Positions 1 through 25,100 of a stretch of DNA of 64,000 nt are shown in pieces; within the stretch, counting starts at the first letter, position 1; the number at the start of each line of letters is the position of its first letter. The stretch comes from Corallococcus sp. EGB (lineage in GTDB: Bacteria > Myxococcota > Myxococcia > Myxococcales > Myxococcaceae), in assembly GCF_019968905.1 (NCBI RefSeq), contig NZ_CP079946.1:5537356-5601355 (forward strand), read 5' to 3'. Below the pieces are notes generated by a model. The model had not been told where the DNA came from. It was given only the letters and a program-made list of their open reading frames with translations, and ran no database searches. The position numbers were made by a program, and so were the translations under genes.

Positions 1-541
1 CCGCAGGTGAGGCCCTCCCGCCCTCCGTCGCCTCTCGCTGGGCCCACCCCCTCCGCCTGCTGCTCAACGCCTACGGCCCCACCGAAGTCACCGTCTGCGC
101 CTCCATCGAGTCGCGGCTGCTGCCCTCCCACCCCACCATCGGCGTCCCCTTCCCTAACGTCCGCCTCTTCGTCCTCGACTCCCTCCTGCGGCCGGTCCCC
201 GTCGGCCTCCCTGGTGAGCTCTTCGTCTCCGGCCCGGGCCTCGCTCGCGGCTACCTCCACCACCCCTCGCTCACCGCGGAGAACTTCATCCCCCATCCGT
301 TCTCCCACCTTCCCGGTGACCGCCTCTACCGCACCGGCGACCGCGTCCGCTGGCTGCCCTCCGGCCGCATCGAGTTCCTCGGCCGCATCGACTCCCAGCT
401 GAAGCTGCGCGGCTTCCGCATCGAACCCTCCGAAGTCTCCGCCGTCCTCCGCGACCACCCCTCCCTCCTCGACGCCTTCACCCTCCTTCGCGAGGACTCT
501 CCCTCCTCCCTCCGCCTCGTCTCCTACGTCGTCTCGCGCGA
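1..541 (+). repeat. A-domain direct repeat, copy 1 (truncated by window edge)
   Basis: By eye, bases 1-541 match 18914-19454 without a mismatch, at a constant offset of 18913 bases. After a diverged stretch of equal length, 591-670 again matches 19504-19583 exactly. Copy 1 lies in the A domain of the upstream NRPS and must continue to the left of the window. Confidence 0.93.
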
Positions 542-1055
542 ACCCAGACACGACCCGGCGGCGCTCCGCGCGTTCCTGCGAGCGCGTGTCCCGGAGTACA
601 TGGTGCCGGCGGCGTTCGTGTTCCTGGACGCGCTGCCCCTCACCGCCAGCGGCAAGGTGGACACGCGCGCGCTGCCCGTTCCCGACGAGTCCCATGTCGG
701 CGGCGGACAGGGCTACGTGGAGCCGCAGGGTGAACTGGAGCGCACGCTGGCTGCCCTCTGGAGCGAGTTGCTGGGCCTCAAGCGCGTGGGACGCCACGAG
801 CGCTTCTTCGACGTGGGCGGCAACTCGTTGCTCATCATCCGCGTGCAGGAGCGACTCCAGACCGCGCTGGGACTGCGGGTCTCCCTGCCCGTGCTGTTTC
901 AGTACCCCACCATCGCGGCGCTGGCCGAACACCTGGCCCAGGTCGGTGGAGGTTCGCGCCTGGAGTCCAGCCAGGAGCGCGGAGAGAGCCGCAAGGAGCG
1001 CATGGATCAACAGCGGGAGCAGCGGCTGAGCCGCCGCAAGAAGGGAAGCGCGTGA
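1..1055 (+). CDS. Non-ribosomal peptide synthetase, 3' end (A domain C-terminal half + PCP), partial
   Basis: This is the C-terminal end of an NRPS that begins upstream of the window; the open frame starts at base 3. The first ~190 residues are the second half of an adenylation domain: AGEALPPS (A5 region), NAYGPTE, then YRTGDR, KLRGFRIE and NGKVD-like ASGKVDT. A carrier domain follows with the phosphopantetheine site GGNSL near base 825. The tail after the carrier is highly charged (ERGESRKERM...RRKKGS) and looks like a docking helix for the next enzyme. The specificity residues still visible (A, V, C at the GrsA 322/330/331 positions) equal those of the last module of the downstream NRPS, which suggests the same aromatic substrate, but the core of the pocket lies outside the window. 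The stop overlaps the next start (TGATG). Confidence 0.93.
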   Translation, partial: AGEALPPSVASRWAHPLRLLLNAYGPTEVTVCASIESRLLPSHPTIGVPFPNVRLFVLDSLLRPVPVGLPGELFVSGPGLARGYLHHPSLTAENFIPHPFSHLPGDRLYRTGDRVRWLPSGRIEFLGRIDSQLKLRGFRIEPSEVSAVLRDHPSLLDAFTLLREDSPSSLRLVSYVVSREPRHDPAALRAFLRARVPEYMVPAAFVFLDALPLTASGKVDTRALPVPDESHVGGGQGYVEPQGELERTLAALWSELLGLKRVGRHERFFDVGGNSLLIIRVQERLQTALGLRVSLPVLFQYPTIAALAEHLAQVGGGSRLESSQERGESRKERMDQQREQRLSRRKKGSA

Positions 1056-4000
1056 TGGACTCGACCCCTTTGTCCCCATCCGAGGCCATCGCCATCATCG
1101 GCATGGCGCTGCGCGTCCCGGGCGCTCGCGATCCGGAATCCTTCTGGCGGTTGCTCGATGACGGCGTGGAGCCACGCACGTCCTTCTCCGATGCGGAGCT
1201 GGAGGCGGCCGGAGTACCGCGCGCCGTGCGCGAACAGCCGGGCTATGTGCGCGAGGGCTTCGTCCTGGACGGGGTGGCTGCCTTCGACGCGGCCTTCTTC
1301 GGCTACAGCCCCCGGGAGGCGGAGCTGCTGGATCCCCAGCACCGCCTCTTCCTGGAGTGCGCGTGGGAGGCACTGGAGCGCTCCGGCCATGGGGACGCGC
1401 GCGGGCGAGGCGCCACGTCCGTCTTCGCGGGCGGGGGACGGAGCACCTACCTCATCGCGAACCTGCTGAGCCGGCCGGACCTGGTGGCCTCGCAGGGCCT
1501 GTCCTCGCTGATGGTGGCCAACGAGAAGGACTTCCTCGCCACGCGGGTGTCCCACCGGCTGGACCTGCGGGGCCCGAGCCTCACCGTTCAAACGGCCTGC
1601 TCCACGTCGCTGGTGGCGGTGCACCTGGCCTGCCAGAGCCTGCTGTCTGGCGAGTCGGACCTGGCGCTCGCGGGCGGCGTCGCGCTGACGCTGCCCCAGC
1701 GCGCCGGCTACCTCTACCGGGACGGAGGCATCCTCTCCCCGGACGGACGCTGCCGGCCCTTCGATGCTCGGGGGGCAGGCACCCTTGGCGGCTCGGGCGT
1801 CGCGGTGGTGGCGCTCAAGCGGCTGTCGGACGCGCTGGAGGCGGGAGACCGCATTCACGCCGTCATCCGAGGGTCGGCCCTCAACAACGATGGCGCGGCC
1901 AAGGTGGGCTTCACCGCGCCCAGCGTGGACGGACAGTCCCAGGTCATCTCCGAAGCGCTCGCGGTGGCGTGCGTGGAGCCCGGTTCCATCCAGTACGTGG
2001 AGGCCCATGGGACGGCCACCGCGCTAGGAGACCCCATCGAGCTCGCCGCGCTCAACCAGGTGTTCCAGGGATTGCCTCGGGGCTCCATCGCCCTGGGCTC
2101 GGTGAAGAGCAACCTGGGCCACATGGACGCGGCGGCCGGAGTAGTGGGCCTCATCAAGACGGCGCTGGCCCTGGAGCACCGGCGGCTTCCCCCCAGCCTG
2201 CACTTCGAGCACCCCAATCCGCGAGTCCCCTTCGACGAAGGCCCCTTCGCCGTCAACACCGCGTCGCGGCCGTGGCCCGACGCGAAGTCGCGGCGCGCCG
2301 GAGTGAGCTCCTTTGGCATGGGGGGCACCAACGTGCATGTGGTGCTGGAAGAAGCTCCCGTGCCTGCACCGCGCATGCTCGCGCCGCGCACCTGGCAGCT
2401 TTTGGCCCTGTCCGCCCGGACCGCGCCCGCGCTGGAGGAGGCGACGGACCGGCTGGCCGCGCACCTGGAAAGGCATCCGGAGCTGGCACTGGGGGACGTC
2501 GCGCACACGCTGATGGTGGGGCGCCGTCGCTTCGAGCACCGGCGCGTGCTGGTGTGCCAGGACACTCGCGAAGCCCGGGAGTCCCTGGCGGCACGCGACG
2601 CACGGGTGCTCACGGAGGTCGCTGGGGACGGGCGCTGCTCGGTGGCGTTCCTCTTCCCCGGGCAGGGTTCGCACCATGTGGACATGGGCCGGGGCCTGTA
2701 CGCGGCGGAGCCTCGCTTCCGCGAGCACGTGGACGCGTGCTGCGAACGCTTCGCACCGCACCTGGGCGGCGTTGACTTGCGGCGCATCCTCTTCCCTGCC
2801 ACGTCGAAGCACACGGAGGACTCGCGGAAGCTGGAGCAGGCGACGTTCGGCCACCCGGCGCTCTTCACCATCGGATACGCGCTGGCGCGCTGGTGGATGG
2901 AGCTGGGCGTGCGACCCCAGGCGCTCATTGGCCACAGCGTCGGCATGTACGCGGCGGCGTGCGTGGCGGGCATCTTCTCGCTGGAGGACGCCACGGCGCT
3001 GCTCGCGCTGCGCGCCCGGCTCTTCGAGCAGTTGCCCGAGGGCTCCATGCTGTCCGTGTCGCTCCCCGAAGCGCAGGTGCGCCAGCTGCTGACGGGAAGG
3101 CCGGTGGGGATCGCCGCGGTCAACGCGCCCTCGCTGTGCGTCGTCTCGGGACCGCCCGACGCCGTGCAGGCACTTCAAACGGAGCTGGCGGCGCGCGGCG
3201 TGGAGTGCCGTCTCTTGCACAGCATCTATGCCGGCCACTCCGCGATGTTGGAGCCGATGCTGCGGCCCCTGGAAGAGGCGGCACGCCGCGTGCGCCTGTC
3301 GGCTCCGGCCATCCCCTGCATCTCCAATCTCACCGGCACCTGGCTCACCGACGCGGAGGCGACGGATCCGCGCGCGTGGGCGGAGCATGTGCGGCGGCCG
3401 GTGCGTTTCTCGGAGGGGGTGGCGACACTGCTCGAGGAGCCGGACCGGCTGTTGCTGGAGGTGGGGCCGGGGCAGGCGCTGACGATGTTGGCGCGACAGG
3501 CCACGAACGCCGCGGGGCGTACGATTGTCGCCTCCATGCGTCGGCCACAGGATCCGCGTCCTGATGCCGCCGTGCTCCTGGAGGCCGCGGGGCGGCTGTG
3601 GCTCGCGGGCGCGGAGCTGGACGTGGAGCGCCTCCAGGGTCCAGGCGAGCACCGCCGCGTCGAGCTGCCTCCCTATCCCTTCCAGCGCGAGGACTACTGG
3701 CTGGATGCCGTGGCGGCACCGCCCGCGGCCGCGGATCCCAGGACGCCGCCGCGCAAGCGGGATGACGCCGCGGAGTGGTTCTATCAGCCGGCCTGGAGGC
3801 CCACGCCGCCGCCCGCCCCGGCGGCTGCTGCACGTGGCGAGCGCGTACTGGCCTTCGTCGATGCCACCGGCTTCGGCGCTGAGCTGGCGGCACGGTTGGA
3901 GTCGGGGGGGGCAGAGGTGGTGCGGGTGGTGCCAGCGTCCGGCTTCTCTCAGCGGGACGCGCGCACCTTCGAGCTTTCGCCTGGCGAACCCGCGCACTAC

Positions 4001-5596
4001 CACGCGCTGCTGGAAGCCGTGAGCACGCCCCGATGCGTGGTGCACGCCTGGGGCCTGGGCCCCGCCGCCGGTGGAGACGAGGACACGGCGCTCGCCACGG
4101 AGCTGGAGCGGGGCTACCACGGCCTCGTCGCCCTGCTTCGGGCGCTCCAGGCCCGGCCGGAGCAAGGGCCAGTGGACGTCGCGGTGCTGGTGAGCGGCGC
4201 GCTGGAGGTGATGGGTGACGAACCGCTGGTGCCCGCCCGCGCGCTCGTGGTGGGACCGTGCAAGGTGGTTCCGCAAGAGCACGCGTGGCTGCGCGCGCGC
4301 TGCATCGACGTGCGCCTGCCCGGTGACGCGGCGAAGCAGGCGGGCCTGCTGGAGCGGCTGGTGGCGGAGGTGCGGCTGGACGCGGCGGAGCCCGTGGTGG
4401 CCTGGCGCGGCTCGCGCCGCTACGCCGAGCACTTCGAGGCAACGCGGCTCCCCCCCGCGGGCGCGGACGCAGCGCCGCTGCGCGAAGCGGGCGTGTACCT
4501 GCTGACCGGCGGCCTGGGGCGGATCGGCATGGGGGTGGCGGAACACCTTGCGGCGACGGTGCGAGCGCGGCTGGTGCTGGTAGGCCGCGCAACCTTCCCC
4601 GCGCCCGAGGAATGGGACGCGTGGCTGCGCGTGCACGGCGAGGAGGATGATGTGTCGCGGAAGATTCATCGCCTGCGGGCGATGGAGGCCCGCGGCGCGC
4701 AGGTGTGGGTGCTGTCGGCGGACGTGTCCCGGCGGGCGGAGCTGGAGTCCGTGATTGCCCGCACGCGTGCGCGCTTCGGAGCCCTGCACGGCGTGGTGCA
4801 CTCGGCGGGCAGGATCGGCGCACGGACGTCGGTGCCACTGGTGGACCTGGAGCGCGAGCGGAGCGAGGAGCAGCTCTCCGCCAAGGTGCATGGCACCCGG
4901 TGGCTCTCGGCCGCGCTGGCCGGCGGGCCGCCGCCGGACTTCGTGGTGTTGCAGTCCTCGCTGTCCACCGTGCTGGGCGGCCCGGGGTTCAGTGCCTATG
5001 CGGCGGCCAATGCCTTCATGGACACGCTGGCGTGCGAGCGCGCCCGGGCCGGCGGGACGCAGTGGCTCAGCGTGGACTGGGACGGCTGGTATCAGGACGG
5101 TGAAACGCCCACCGCGTCGGACATGACGCTCGCCGAGGGCTCGGACGCCCTGCTGCGGCTGTTGTCCGCGCGAGCCGAGGGCCGCTGGGTGGTGTCCACC
5201 ACGGACCTCTCCGCGCGGCATGCGATGTGGCTGCGGCGCGAGCGGACCAGCGTGGCGCCGGCCACGAGCACCGGAGCCACGCACTACCGGCGCGGCGTGC
5301 GGACTCCGTACGTGGCGCCCCGGGACTCCGTCGAGCAGGGGATCGCCGCCATCTGGGCGGAGCTGCTCGGCGTCGCGGAGCCCGGCATCCACGACGACTT
5401 CTTCGAGCTGGGTGGACACTCGCTGGTGGGAGCGCAGGTCGTGGCGCGCGTCCGGCAGGTGTTCCAGGTGGAGCTGCGCCTGGGCACCCTCTTCGAGACC
5501 CCCACCATCGCGGGCATGGCCGTGGCCATCATCAGCAGCCGCACCGAGAACATGAGCGAGGAAGAGCTGGAGTCCCTCCTGTCCGAGCTGGAGTGA
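1055..5596 (+). CDS. Type I polyketide synthase, one module (KS-AT-KR-ACP)
   Basis: This 1513-residue protein extends the peptide from the upstream NRPS by one ketide unit and reduces it to a beta-hydroxyl. The ketosynthase has the TACSTS nucleophile (Cys182), EAHGTAT (His318) and SNLGH (His356). The acyltransferase has GHSVG (Ser628) and, at the selectivity loop, YAGH (725-728), which fits neither the malonyl HAFH nor the methylmalonyl YASH consensus exactly. The ketoreductase has TGGLGRIG (about 1151) and the Ser1302/Tyr1315 pair. The carrier site is GGHSL (Ser1456). No DH or ER domain is seen. The tail MSEEELESLLSELE is acidic and resembles a C-terminal docking element. ATG 1055 is chosen over GTG 1052 because it overlaps the upstream stop as TGATG. 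Confidence 0.95.
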   Translation: MDSTPLSPSEAIAIIGMALRVPGARDPESFWRLLDDGVEPRTSFSDAELEAAGVPRAVREQPGYVREGFVLDGVAAFDAAFFGYSPREAELLDPQHRLFLECAWEALERSGHGDARGRGATSVFAGGGRSTYLIANLLSRPDLVASQGLSSLMVANEKDFLATRVSHRLDLRGPSLTVQTACSTSLVAVHLACQSLLSGESDLALAGGVALTLPQRAGYLYRDGGILSPDGRCRPFDARGAGTLGGSGVAVVALKRLSDALEAGDRIHAVIRGSALNNDGAAKVGFTAPSVDGQSQVISEALAVACVEPGSIQYVEAHGTATALGDPIELAALNQVFQGLPRGSIALGSVKSNLGHMDAAAGVVGLIKTALALEHRRLPPSLHFEHPNPRVPFDEGPFAVNTASRPWPDAKSRRAGVSSFGMGGTNVHVVLEEAPVPAPRMLAPRTWQLLALSARTAPALEEATDRLAAHLERHPELALGDVAHTLMVGRRRFEHRRVLVCQDTREARESLAARDARVLTEVAGDGRCSVAFLFPGQGSHHVDMGRGLYAAEPRFREHVDACCERFAPHLGGVDLRRILFPATSKHTEDSRKLEQATFGHPALFTIGYALARWWMELGVRPQALIGHSVGMYAAACVAGIFSLEDATALLALRARLFEQLPEGSMLSVSLPEAQVRQLLTGRPVGIAAVNAPSLCVVSGPPDAVQALQTELAARGVECRLLHSIYAGHSAMLEPMLRPLEEAARRVRLSAPAIPCISNLTGTWLTDAEATDPRAWAEHVRRPVRFSEGVATLLEEPDRLLLEVGPGQALTMLARQATNAAGRTIVASMRRPQDPRPDAAVLLEAAGRLWLAGAELDVERLQGPGEHRRVELPPYPFQREDYWLDAVAAPPAAADPRTPPRKRDDAAEWFYQPAWRPTPPPAPAAAARGERVLAFVDATGFGAELAARLESGGAEVVRVVPASGFSQRDARTFELSPGEPAHYHALLEAVSTPRCVVHAWGLGPAAGGDEDTALATELERGYHGLVALLRALQARPEQGPVDVAVLVSGALEVMGDEPLVPARALVVGPCKVVPQEHAWLRARCIDVRLPGDAAKQAGLLERLVAEVRLDAAEPVVAWRGSRRYAEHFEATRLPPAGADAAPLREAGVYLLTGGLGRIGMGVAEHLAATVRARLVLVGRATFPAPEEWDAWLRVHGEEDDVSRKIHRLRAMEARGAQVWVLSADVSRRAELESVIARTRARFGALHGVVHSAGRIGARTSVPLVDLERERSEEQLSAKVHGTRWLSAALAGGPPPDFVVLQSSLSTVLGGPGFSAYAAANAFMDTLACERARAGGTQWLSVDWDGWYQDGETPTASDMTLAEGSDALLRLLSARAEGRWVVSTTDLSARHAMWLRRERTSVAPATSTGATHYRRGVRTPYVAPRDSVEQGIAAIWAELLGVAEPGIHDDFFELGGHSLVGAQVVARVRQVFQVELRLGTLFETPTIAGMAVAIISSRTENMSEEELESLLSELE

Positions 5597-5640
5597 GCGC
5601 AGCTCCCCTCTTCGCCCCACCTTCCGCCCCGACCGAGCCC

Positions 5641-21242
<15,602 letters not shown>

Positions 21243-21246
<4 letters not shown>

Positions 21247-22787
21247 GCATGAGGACCCGGCTGTACTTGGAGGCGGAGCCGTTCCAGAACGCCTCGGGCG
21301 CGATCAACGCCTGGGTGGAGGAGGAGCTGCGAGCGCTCGGCCACGAAGTGGAGCGCTTCAACCACCTCCATCCCAACGCGGGTGACTCCGGCATCCCGGT
21401 GGCCAACGCGCGGCGGGTGCTCGCCCTGCATTCCCGGCCCGCCGCCGACCTGGCCATCTACTGCGACCTGGGCCTGGGCATCCGCGCGCCCAGCCGTGAG
21501 CTGGCACGGCGGACGCTCGTGTTGTTTCACGGCCTCCACGGCCATCCGACGACGTGGCTGGGCAACCCGCTCATCGACCTGTACGGGGCGCTGTCGCCGT
21601 ACATGCACGACACCCTCACGTCGCTGCTGCTGACCCCCGACTGGTCCGGGCGGCGGTGTCTGGATCCGCGCGGGGCCGCGAACGTGGGAACGCTCGTGCC
21701 GTTCCTGCCGTGCCTGGAGGCGCCCGATGGCGAGAGCCGCCTTCAGGGCGTCGAGCTGCCCCGGGCCGTGCAGGAGGCACTGGAGCGTGGCGAGGTGCTG
21801 GGCCACGCCATCCAGCCCGGCAAGGCGGACTGGCCGGCGGTCTGCGCCATCCTCCTGGGTCTGCGCACGCATGCCCGCGAGCACGGCCGTCCCCCCGTGC
21901 GGCTGGTGGTGGCCGCACAGGACTTCGCGCTGCTGCAACACGTGATCCGCTTCGGCTTCCCCTTCCCGGCCCACGCGCTCGCGCAGGCACTCCAGGCCGC
22001 GGACACGACGCTGGAGGATCTGCTGCTGCCCGTCCCACACCTGAGCCAGCCCGCGCTCTTCCGGCTCTTTCGCGAGGCGCGCTTCGGGCTCTCGTACAAC
22101 GTCACCCCGGAGCCGTTCGGGATGTACGTGCTGGAGTCCGTGCTCAACGGCTGTCCCGTCTACACCAACGGGGCGGGCAACAACCGCCACGCGCTCCCGC
22201 CGCGCCATGGCATCCACGTCCACGAGACCGAGGCGATGGCCGCCGGCGCCCCGGACGCCTACGCCTCAATCGCGGCCCGCATCTTCCAGGACGTGCTCGC
22301 GCCAGCGCCCGTACGGGAGGCCTGCCAGCGAGGCGCGGCGCTCATCCGCCGCACCTTCACCCGCGCCGCCTTCTCGTCCGGCTTCCGCGCGGGCCTCGCC
22401 CGGCTGGAGTCGGACGCGGCGCGGCCGGGCTGCGCGTTCGAGGACCTGGTGGTGAGGCTGAGCCCCACCGTGCGCAAGCTCGACGCGCCCAGCGGGCGCT
22501 TCCGCTCCGACTACCGCGATGATCAGCTGGGCGAGGAGGAACAGGCGTTGCTGCCACAGGTGCTGGGCAAGTCCGCGGGCGACGTCCTCCGCGCGGACAC
22601 CCGGCTGACGCCACTGGAGGCGCTCTTCGACAAGGGCGTGCTGTCGCTCACGCCTCCGGAGTCCGCGCGTCCCCCGCGCTCCACCCTGGGCGCGTGGGCC
22701 TGGTACCCGCCGGACGCCACCTTCCTGGAGCCGTCCCTGCTGCGCGACTCCGACCCGCGCCAATCGCCCCTTCTTCCCGGTGCCTGA
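21243..22787 (+). CDS. Glycosyltransferase, GT4-like (GT-B fold)
   Basis: This 514-residue protein is a probable family-4-like glycosyltransferase. The best evidence is the C-terminal EPFGMYVLE motif (E-x7-E, with bases near 22110-22140), followed by SVLNGCPVYTNGAGN, which corresponds to the nucleotide-sugar binding part of GT-B enzymes. The N-terminus (RTRLYLEAEPFQNASGA) resembles the start of such enzymes. A ~130-residue extension after the GT part shows no recognised domain. The gene overlaps the NRPS stop (ATGA) and touches the next start (TGAATG), so it belongs to the operon and may glycosylate the peptide product. The sugar and acceptor are unknown. Confidence 0.7.
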
Positions 22788-24113
22788 ATGTCCACCATCC
22801 TCTTCGTCCCCCTGCCCGAACGCGGGCACGTCAATCCCACGTTCAAGCTGGCCCGCGCGCTCCAGAAGCGAGGACACCGCATCATCTACTGCAGCCTCCG
22901 TGACACGGAGGACTTCATCCGCGCCGAGGGCTTTGACTTCGAGTGCCTCTTCGAGTCCCTCTACCCGAAGGGCTTCCAGGCCCGGAGCAAGGCGCAGCTC
23001 GGCACGCTGAGCGGCCTGTCCAAGCTGGTGTTCCTGCGCGACATGGCCCGCCGGCAGACACAGATGCTGGAGGCGCTGCTCCAGGGCGAGTTCGACGCGA
23101 TCGTCGCGCGGACACGCCCGGACCTGGGAGTCGTCGACATCCTGTTGCCGGAGCCGTTCCTCGTCCTCCATGGTCACCGGGTCCCGACGGTGACGCTGAG
23201 CACGAGCATCCCCCTGCGCTGGGAGCCTCGGACGCCCCCGACCACTTCGGGGCTCATCCCCGACGAGGGCCTCCCCACGCTCGTCCGGAACACCATGGAC
23301 TGGGGACGCATCCTGCTCGACGCGAAGCTGGGCGCGCTGGGCAGTTGGGTGGGCCTGGAGCCGGACGCGATGAAGTTCCGGCGCGCGCTCGCGCGCAAGC
23401 ATGGCTACCCGGTGTCGAGCCTGGACTTCGGTGGCCGCGTCACAGGCGCGCATGAGCCCTTGCTCGTGCCCTGCCCGCGGGAGTTCGTGGAGTTCCGCGG
23501 CGCGAAGCGCTCGACCGGCCTGCACCATACGGGGCCCTGCATCGACCTGGAGCGCAAGGAGCCGGACTTCCCCTGGGAGCGCCTCGAAGAGGACCGCCCA
23601 CTGGTGGTGTGCTCACTGGGGACGATGGTCAACCAGGCGGATCAGGCCCGCCGCTTCCACCACTCCGTCGCCCAGGCGGCCCGCCAGCGCCCGGGCTGGC
23701 AGTTCGTGGTCGCCACCAACCAGTGGATGGAGGAGCCCCAGGGAGGAACGCCAGCCAACCTCGTGTCCGTGAAGCACGTGCCGCAGCTGCGGATGCTCCG
23801 ACGCGCGACAGCGATGGTGACCCACGGCGGCTTCAACAGCATCAAGGAATGCATCTACTTCGGCGTGCCCATGCTGGTGCTGCCGGTCCAATGGGACCAA
23901 CCCGGCGTGGCCGCGCGGGTCGCTCACCACGGGCTGGGCGTACGCGCCAGCATCGACACGCTGACTCCGGACCTCCTCCTCCAGCAGCTCGAGGAGCTCA
24001 TCGGCAGGCCCGCGTACCGCGGCGCCCTGGAGCGGATGCAGTCGTGCTTCCAGGCCGCAGAACAGGAGCAGGCGCTGGCCGGGTCCCTCGAACAACACCT
24101 GGTCCGGGCGTGA
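22788..24113 (+). CDS. UDP-glycosyltransferase, GT1 / MGT-like
   Basis: This 441-residue protein has the hallmarks of family-1 natural-product glycosyltransferases: an N-terminal FVPLPERGHVNPTFKLARAL acceptor-side strand and helix with the catalytic His of the RGH segment, and the C-terminal donor-binding signature THGGFNSIKE...GVPMLVLPVQWDQPG. Family members transfer a sugar from a UDP- or TDP-sugar to small-molecule acceptors. The start directly follows the previous stop and its own stop overlaps the next GTG (GTGA), so it is tightly coupled within the NRPS/PKS operon. It probably decorates the peptide or an intermediate. A second, unrelated glycosyltransferase lies immediately upstream. 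Confidence 0.88.
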   Translation: MSTILFVPLPERGHVNPTFKLARALQKRGHRIIYCSLRDTEDFIRAEGFDFECLFESLYPKGFQARSKAQLGTLSGLSKLVFLRDMARRQTQMLEALLQGEFDAIVARTRPDLGVVDILLPEPFLVLHGHRVPTVTLSTSIPLRWEPRTPPTTSGLIPDEGLPTLVRNTMDWGRILLDAKLGALGSWVGLEPDAMKFRRALARKHGYPVSSLDFGGRVTGAHEPLLVPCPREFVEFRGAKRSTGLHHTGPCIDLERKEPDFPWERLEEDRPLVVCSLGTMVNQADQARRFHHSVAQAARQRPGWQFVVATNQWMEEPQGGTPANLVSVKHVPQLRMLRRATAMVTHGGFNSIKECIYFGVPMLVLPVQWDQPGVAARVAHHGLGVRASIDTLTPDLLLQQLEELIGRPAYRGALERMQSCFQAAEQEQALAGSLEQHLVRA

Positions 24114-25072
24114 CGGCTCGACCGCGATGGACGACGTGGTGGGGGCGGACCGCGCTCGTCCTGGGCCTGGGCGGCCTGGGCGTGGCGGGCGCGTCTTTCG
24201 CGGTGGCCGCGGTCCAGGCTCCCTCCACCGCGCAGGTCGCACGTCTCGCGGAAGAGGCACCGCGGCGCACGAGCTACATGCAACAGGCCGTGCTCGAAGA
24301 GCGGCTGGACGCGGAGCACGCATTGGAGTGGGTGGACCTGAACGATCTGTCCCCCCGCGTCCTCTGCGCGGTGGTGATGGCGGAGGATCCCATCTTCTTC
24401 CGGCACCATGGCTTCAACTACGGCCTGATGCTCTCCGCGCTGGTCAGCCAGCTCCAGGGAAGGACCATTGGCAGCAGCACGCTGTCCCAGCAACTGGCGC
24501 GCAACCTCTACCTGGGCCCCGAACAGACGCTGTCACGCAAGCTGCGCGAGGCCGTCATCGCCGAGCGGTTGGAAGAGACGCTGGGCAAGCGCCGCATCCT
24601 CGAGCTCTACATCAACGTCGCCGAGTGGGGCCCCAGGGTCTGGGGCCTCGCGCAGGCCAGCCAGCACTACTGGGGCAAGCCCCCGACGCAGCTCACCGTC
24701 TTCGAGGCGGTGTTCCTGGCCTCGCTGCTGCCAGCGCCCTCGCGTCCGCTGGTGGACGACAACCTGGAGCGGTCCGCCTTCATCCAGCGCATCGTCCTGG
24801 ACGTGCTCCACGGCGCCACGGTGATCAACGCGGACGAGTGGCGTCTGTCCCACCAACGCCTGGAGGGAATCTACCGGGCGCTGCATGCGAGCATGCCGCT
24901 GCACGAGGCGCTGGCGTTGCCCGTCGAGGACGCGCTGGCGCTACCTCCGGGGCCCGCCCAGTCCCAACCCGACATGTCCAGCCTCCAGCCGTCGCCGCCC
25001 ATCCCCGAAGAGCAATTGCTCGCGGAGCAATGTGGCCTGGAGCGGGCCGAAGCGCACTTCGGCCCCTTCTAG
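24110..25072 (+). CDS. Monofunctional peptidoglycan glycosyltransferase (GT51, MtgA-like)
   Basis: This 320-residue protein polymerises lipid II glycan strands if it follows its family. A membrane anchor (ALVLGLGGLGVAGASFAVAA) follows a short basic N-terminus. The GT51 motifs are in order: AEDPIFFRHHGF (catalytic Glu), GSSTLSQQLARNLYL, RKLREAVIAERLE and KRRILELYINVAEWG. No transpeptidase domain follows, so it is monofunctional. GTG 24110 is chosen because it overlaps the previous stop (GTGA). The C-terminal ~50 residues (PPGPAQSQPDMSS...) are low in structure. Finding a cell-wall polymerase inside an NRPS/PKS operon suggests a role in self-protection or in handling a lipid-linked substrate; this is inference. 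Confidence 0.92.
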   Translation: MTARPRWTTWWGRTALVLGLGGLGVAGASFAVAAVQAPSTAQVARLAEEAPRRTSYMQQAVLEERLDAEHALEWVDLNDLSPRVLCAVVMAEDPIFFRHHGFNYGLMLSALVSQLQGRTIGSSTLSQQLARNLYLGPEQTLSRKLREAVIAERLEETLGKRRILELYINVAEWGPRVWGLAQASQHYWGKPPTQLTVFEAVFLASLLPAPSRPLVDDNLERSAFIQRIVLDVLHGATVINADEWRLSHQRLEGIYRALHASMPLHEALALPVEDALALPPGPAQSQPDMSSLQPSPPIPEEQLLAEQCGLERAEAHFGPF

Positions 25073-25100
25073 CCCTCCAACCCTCTCCAGAAAGCCAGAC

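Noticed and set aside
5227..5640. Upstream extension of the NRPS reading frame
   Set aside because: It overlaps the PKS ACP region in another frame; the docking-like start at 5641 is better.
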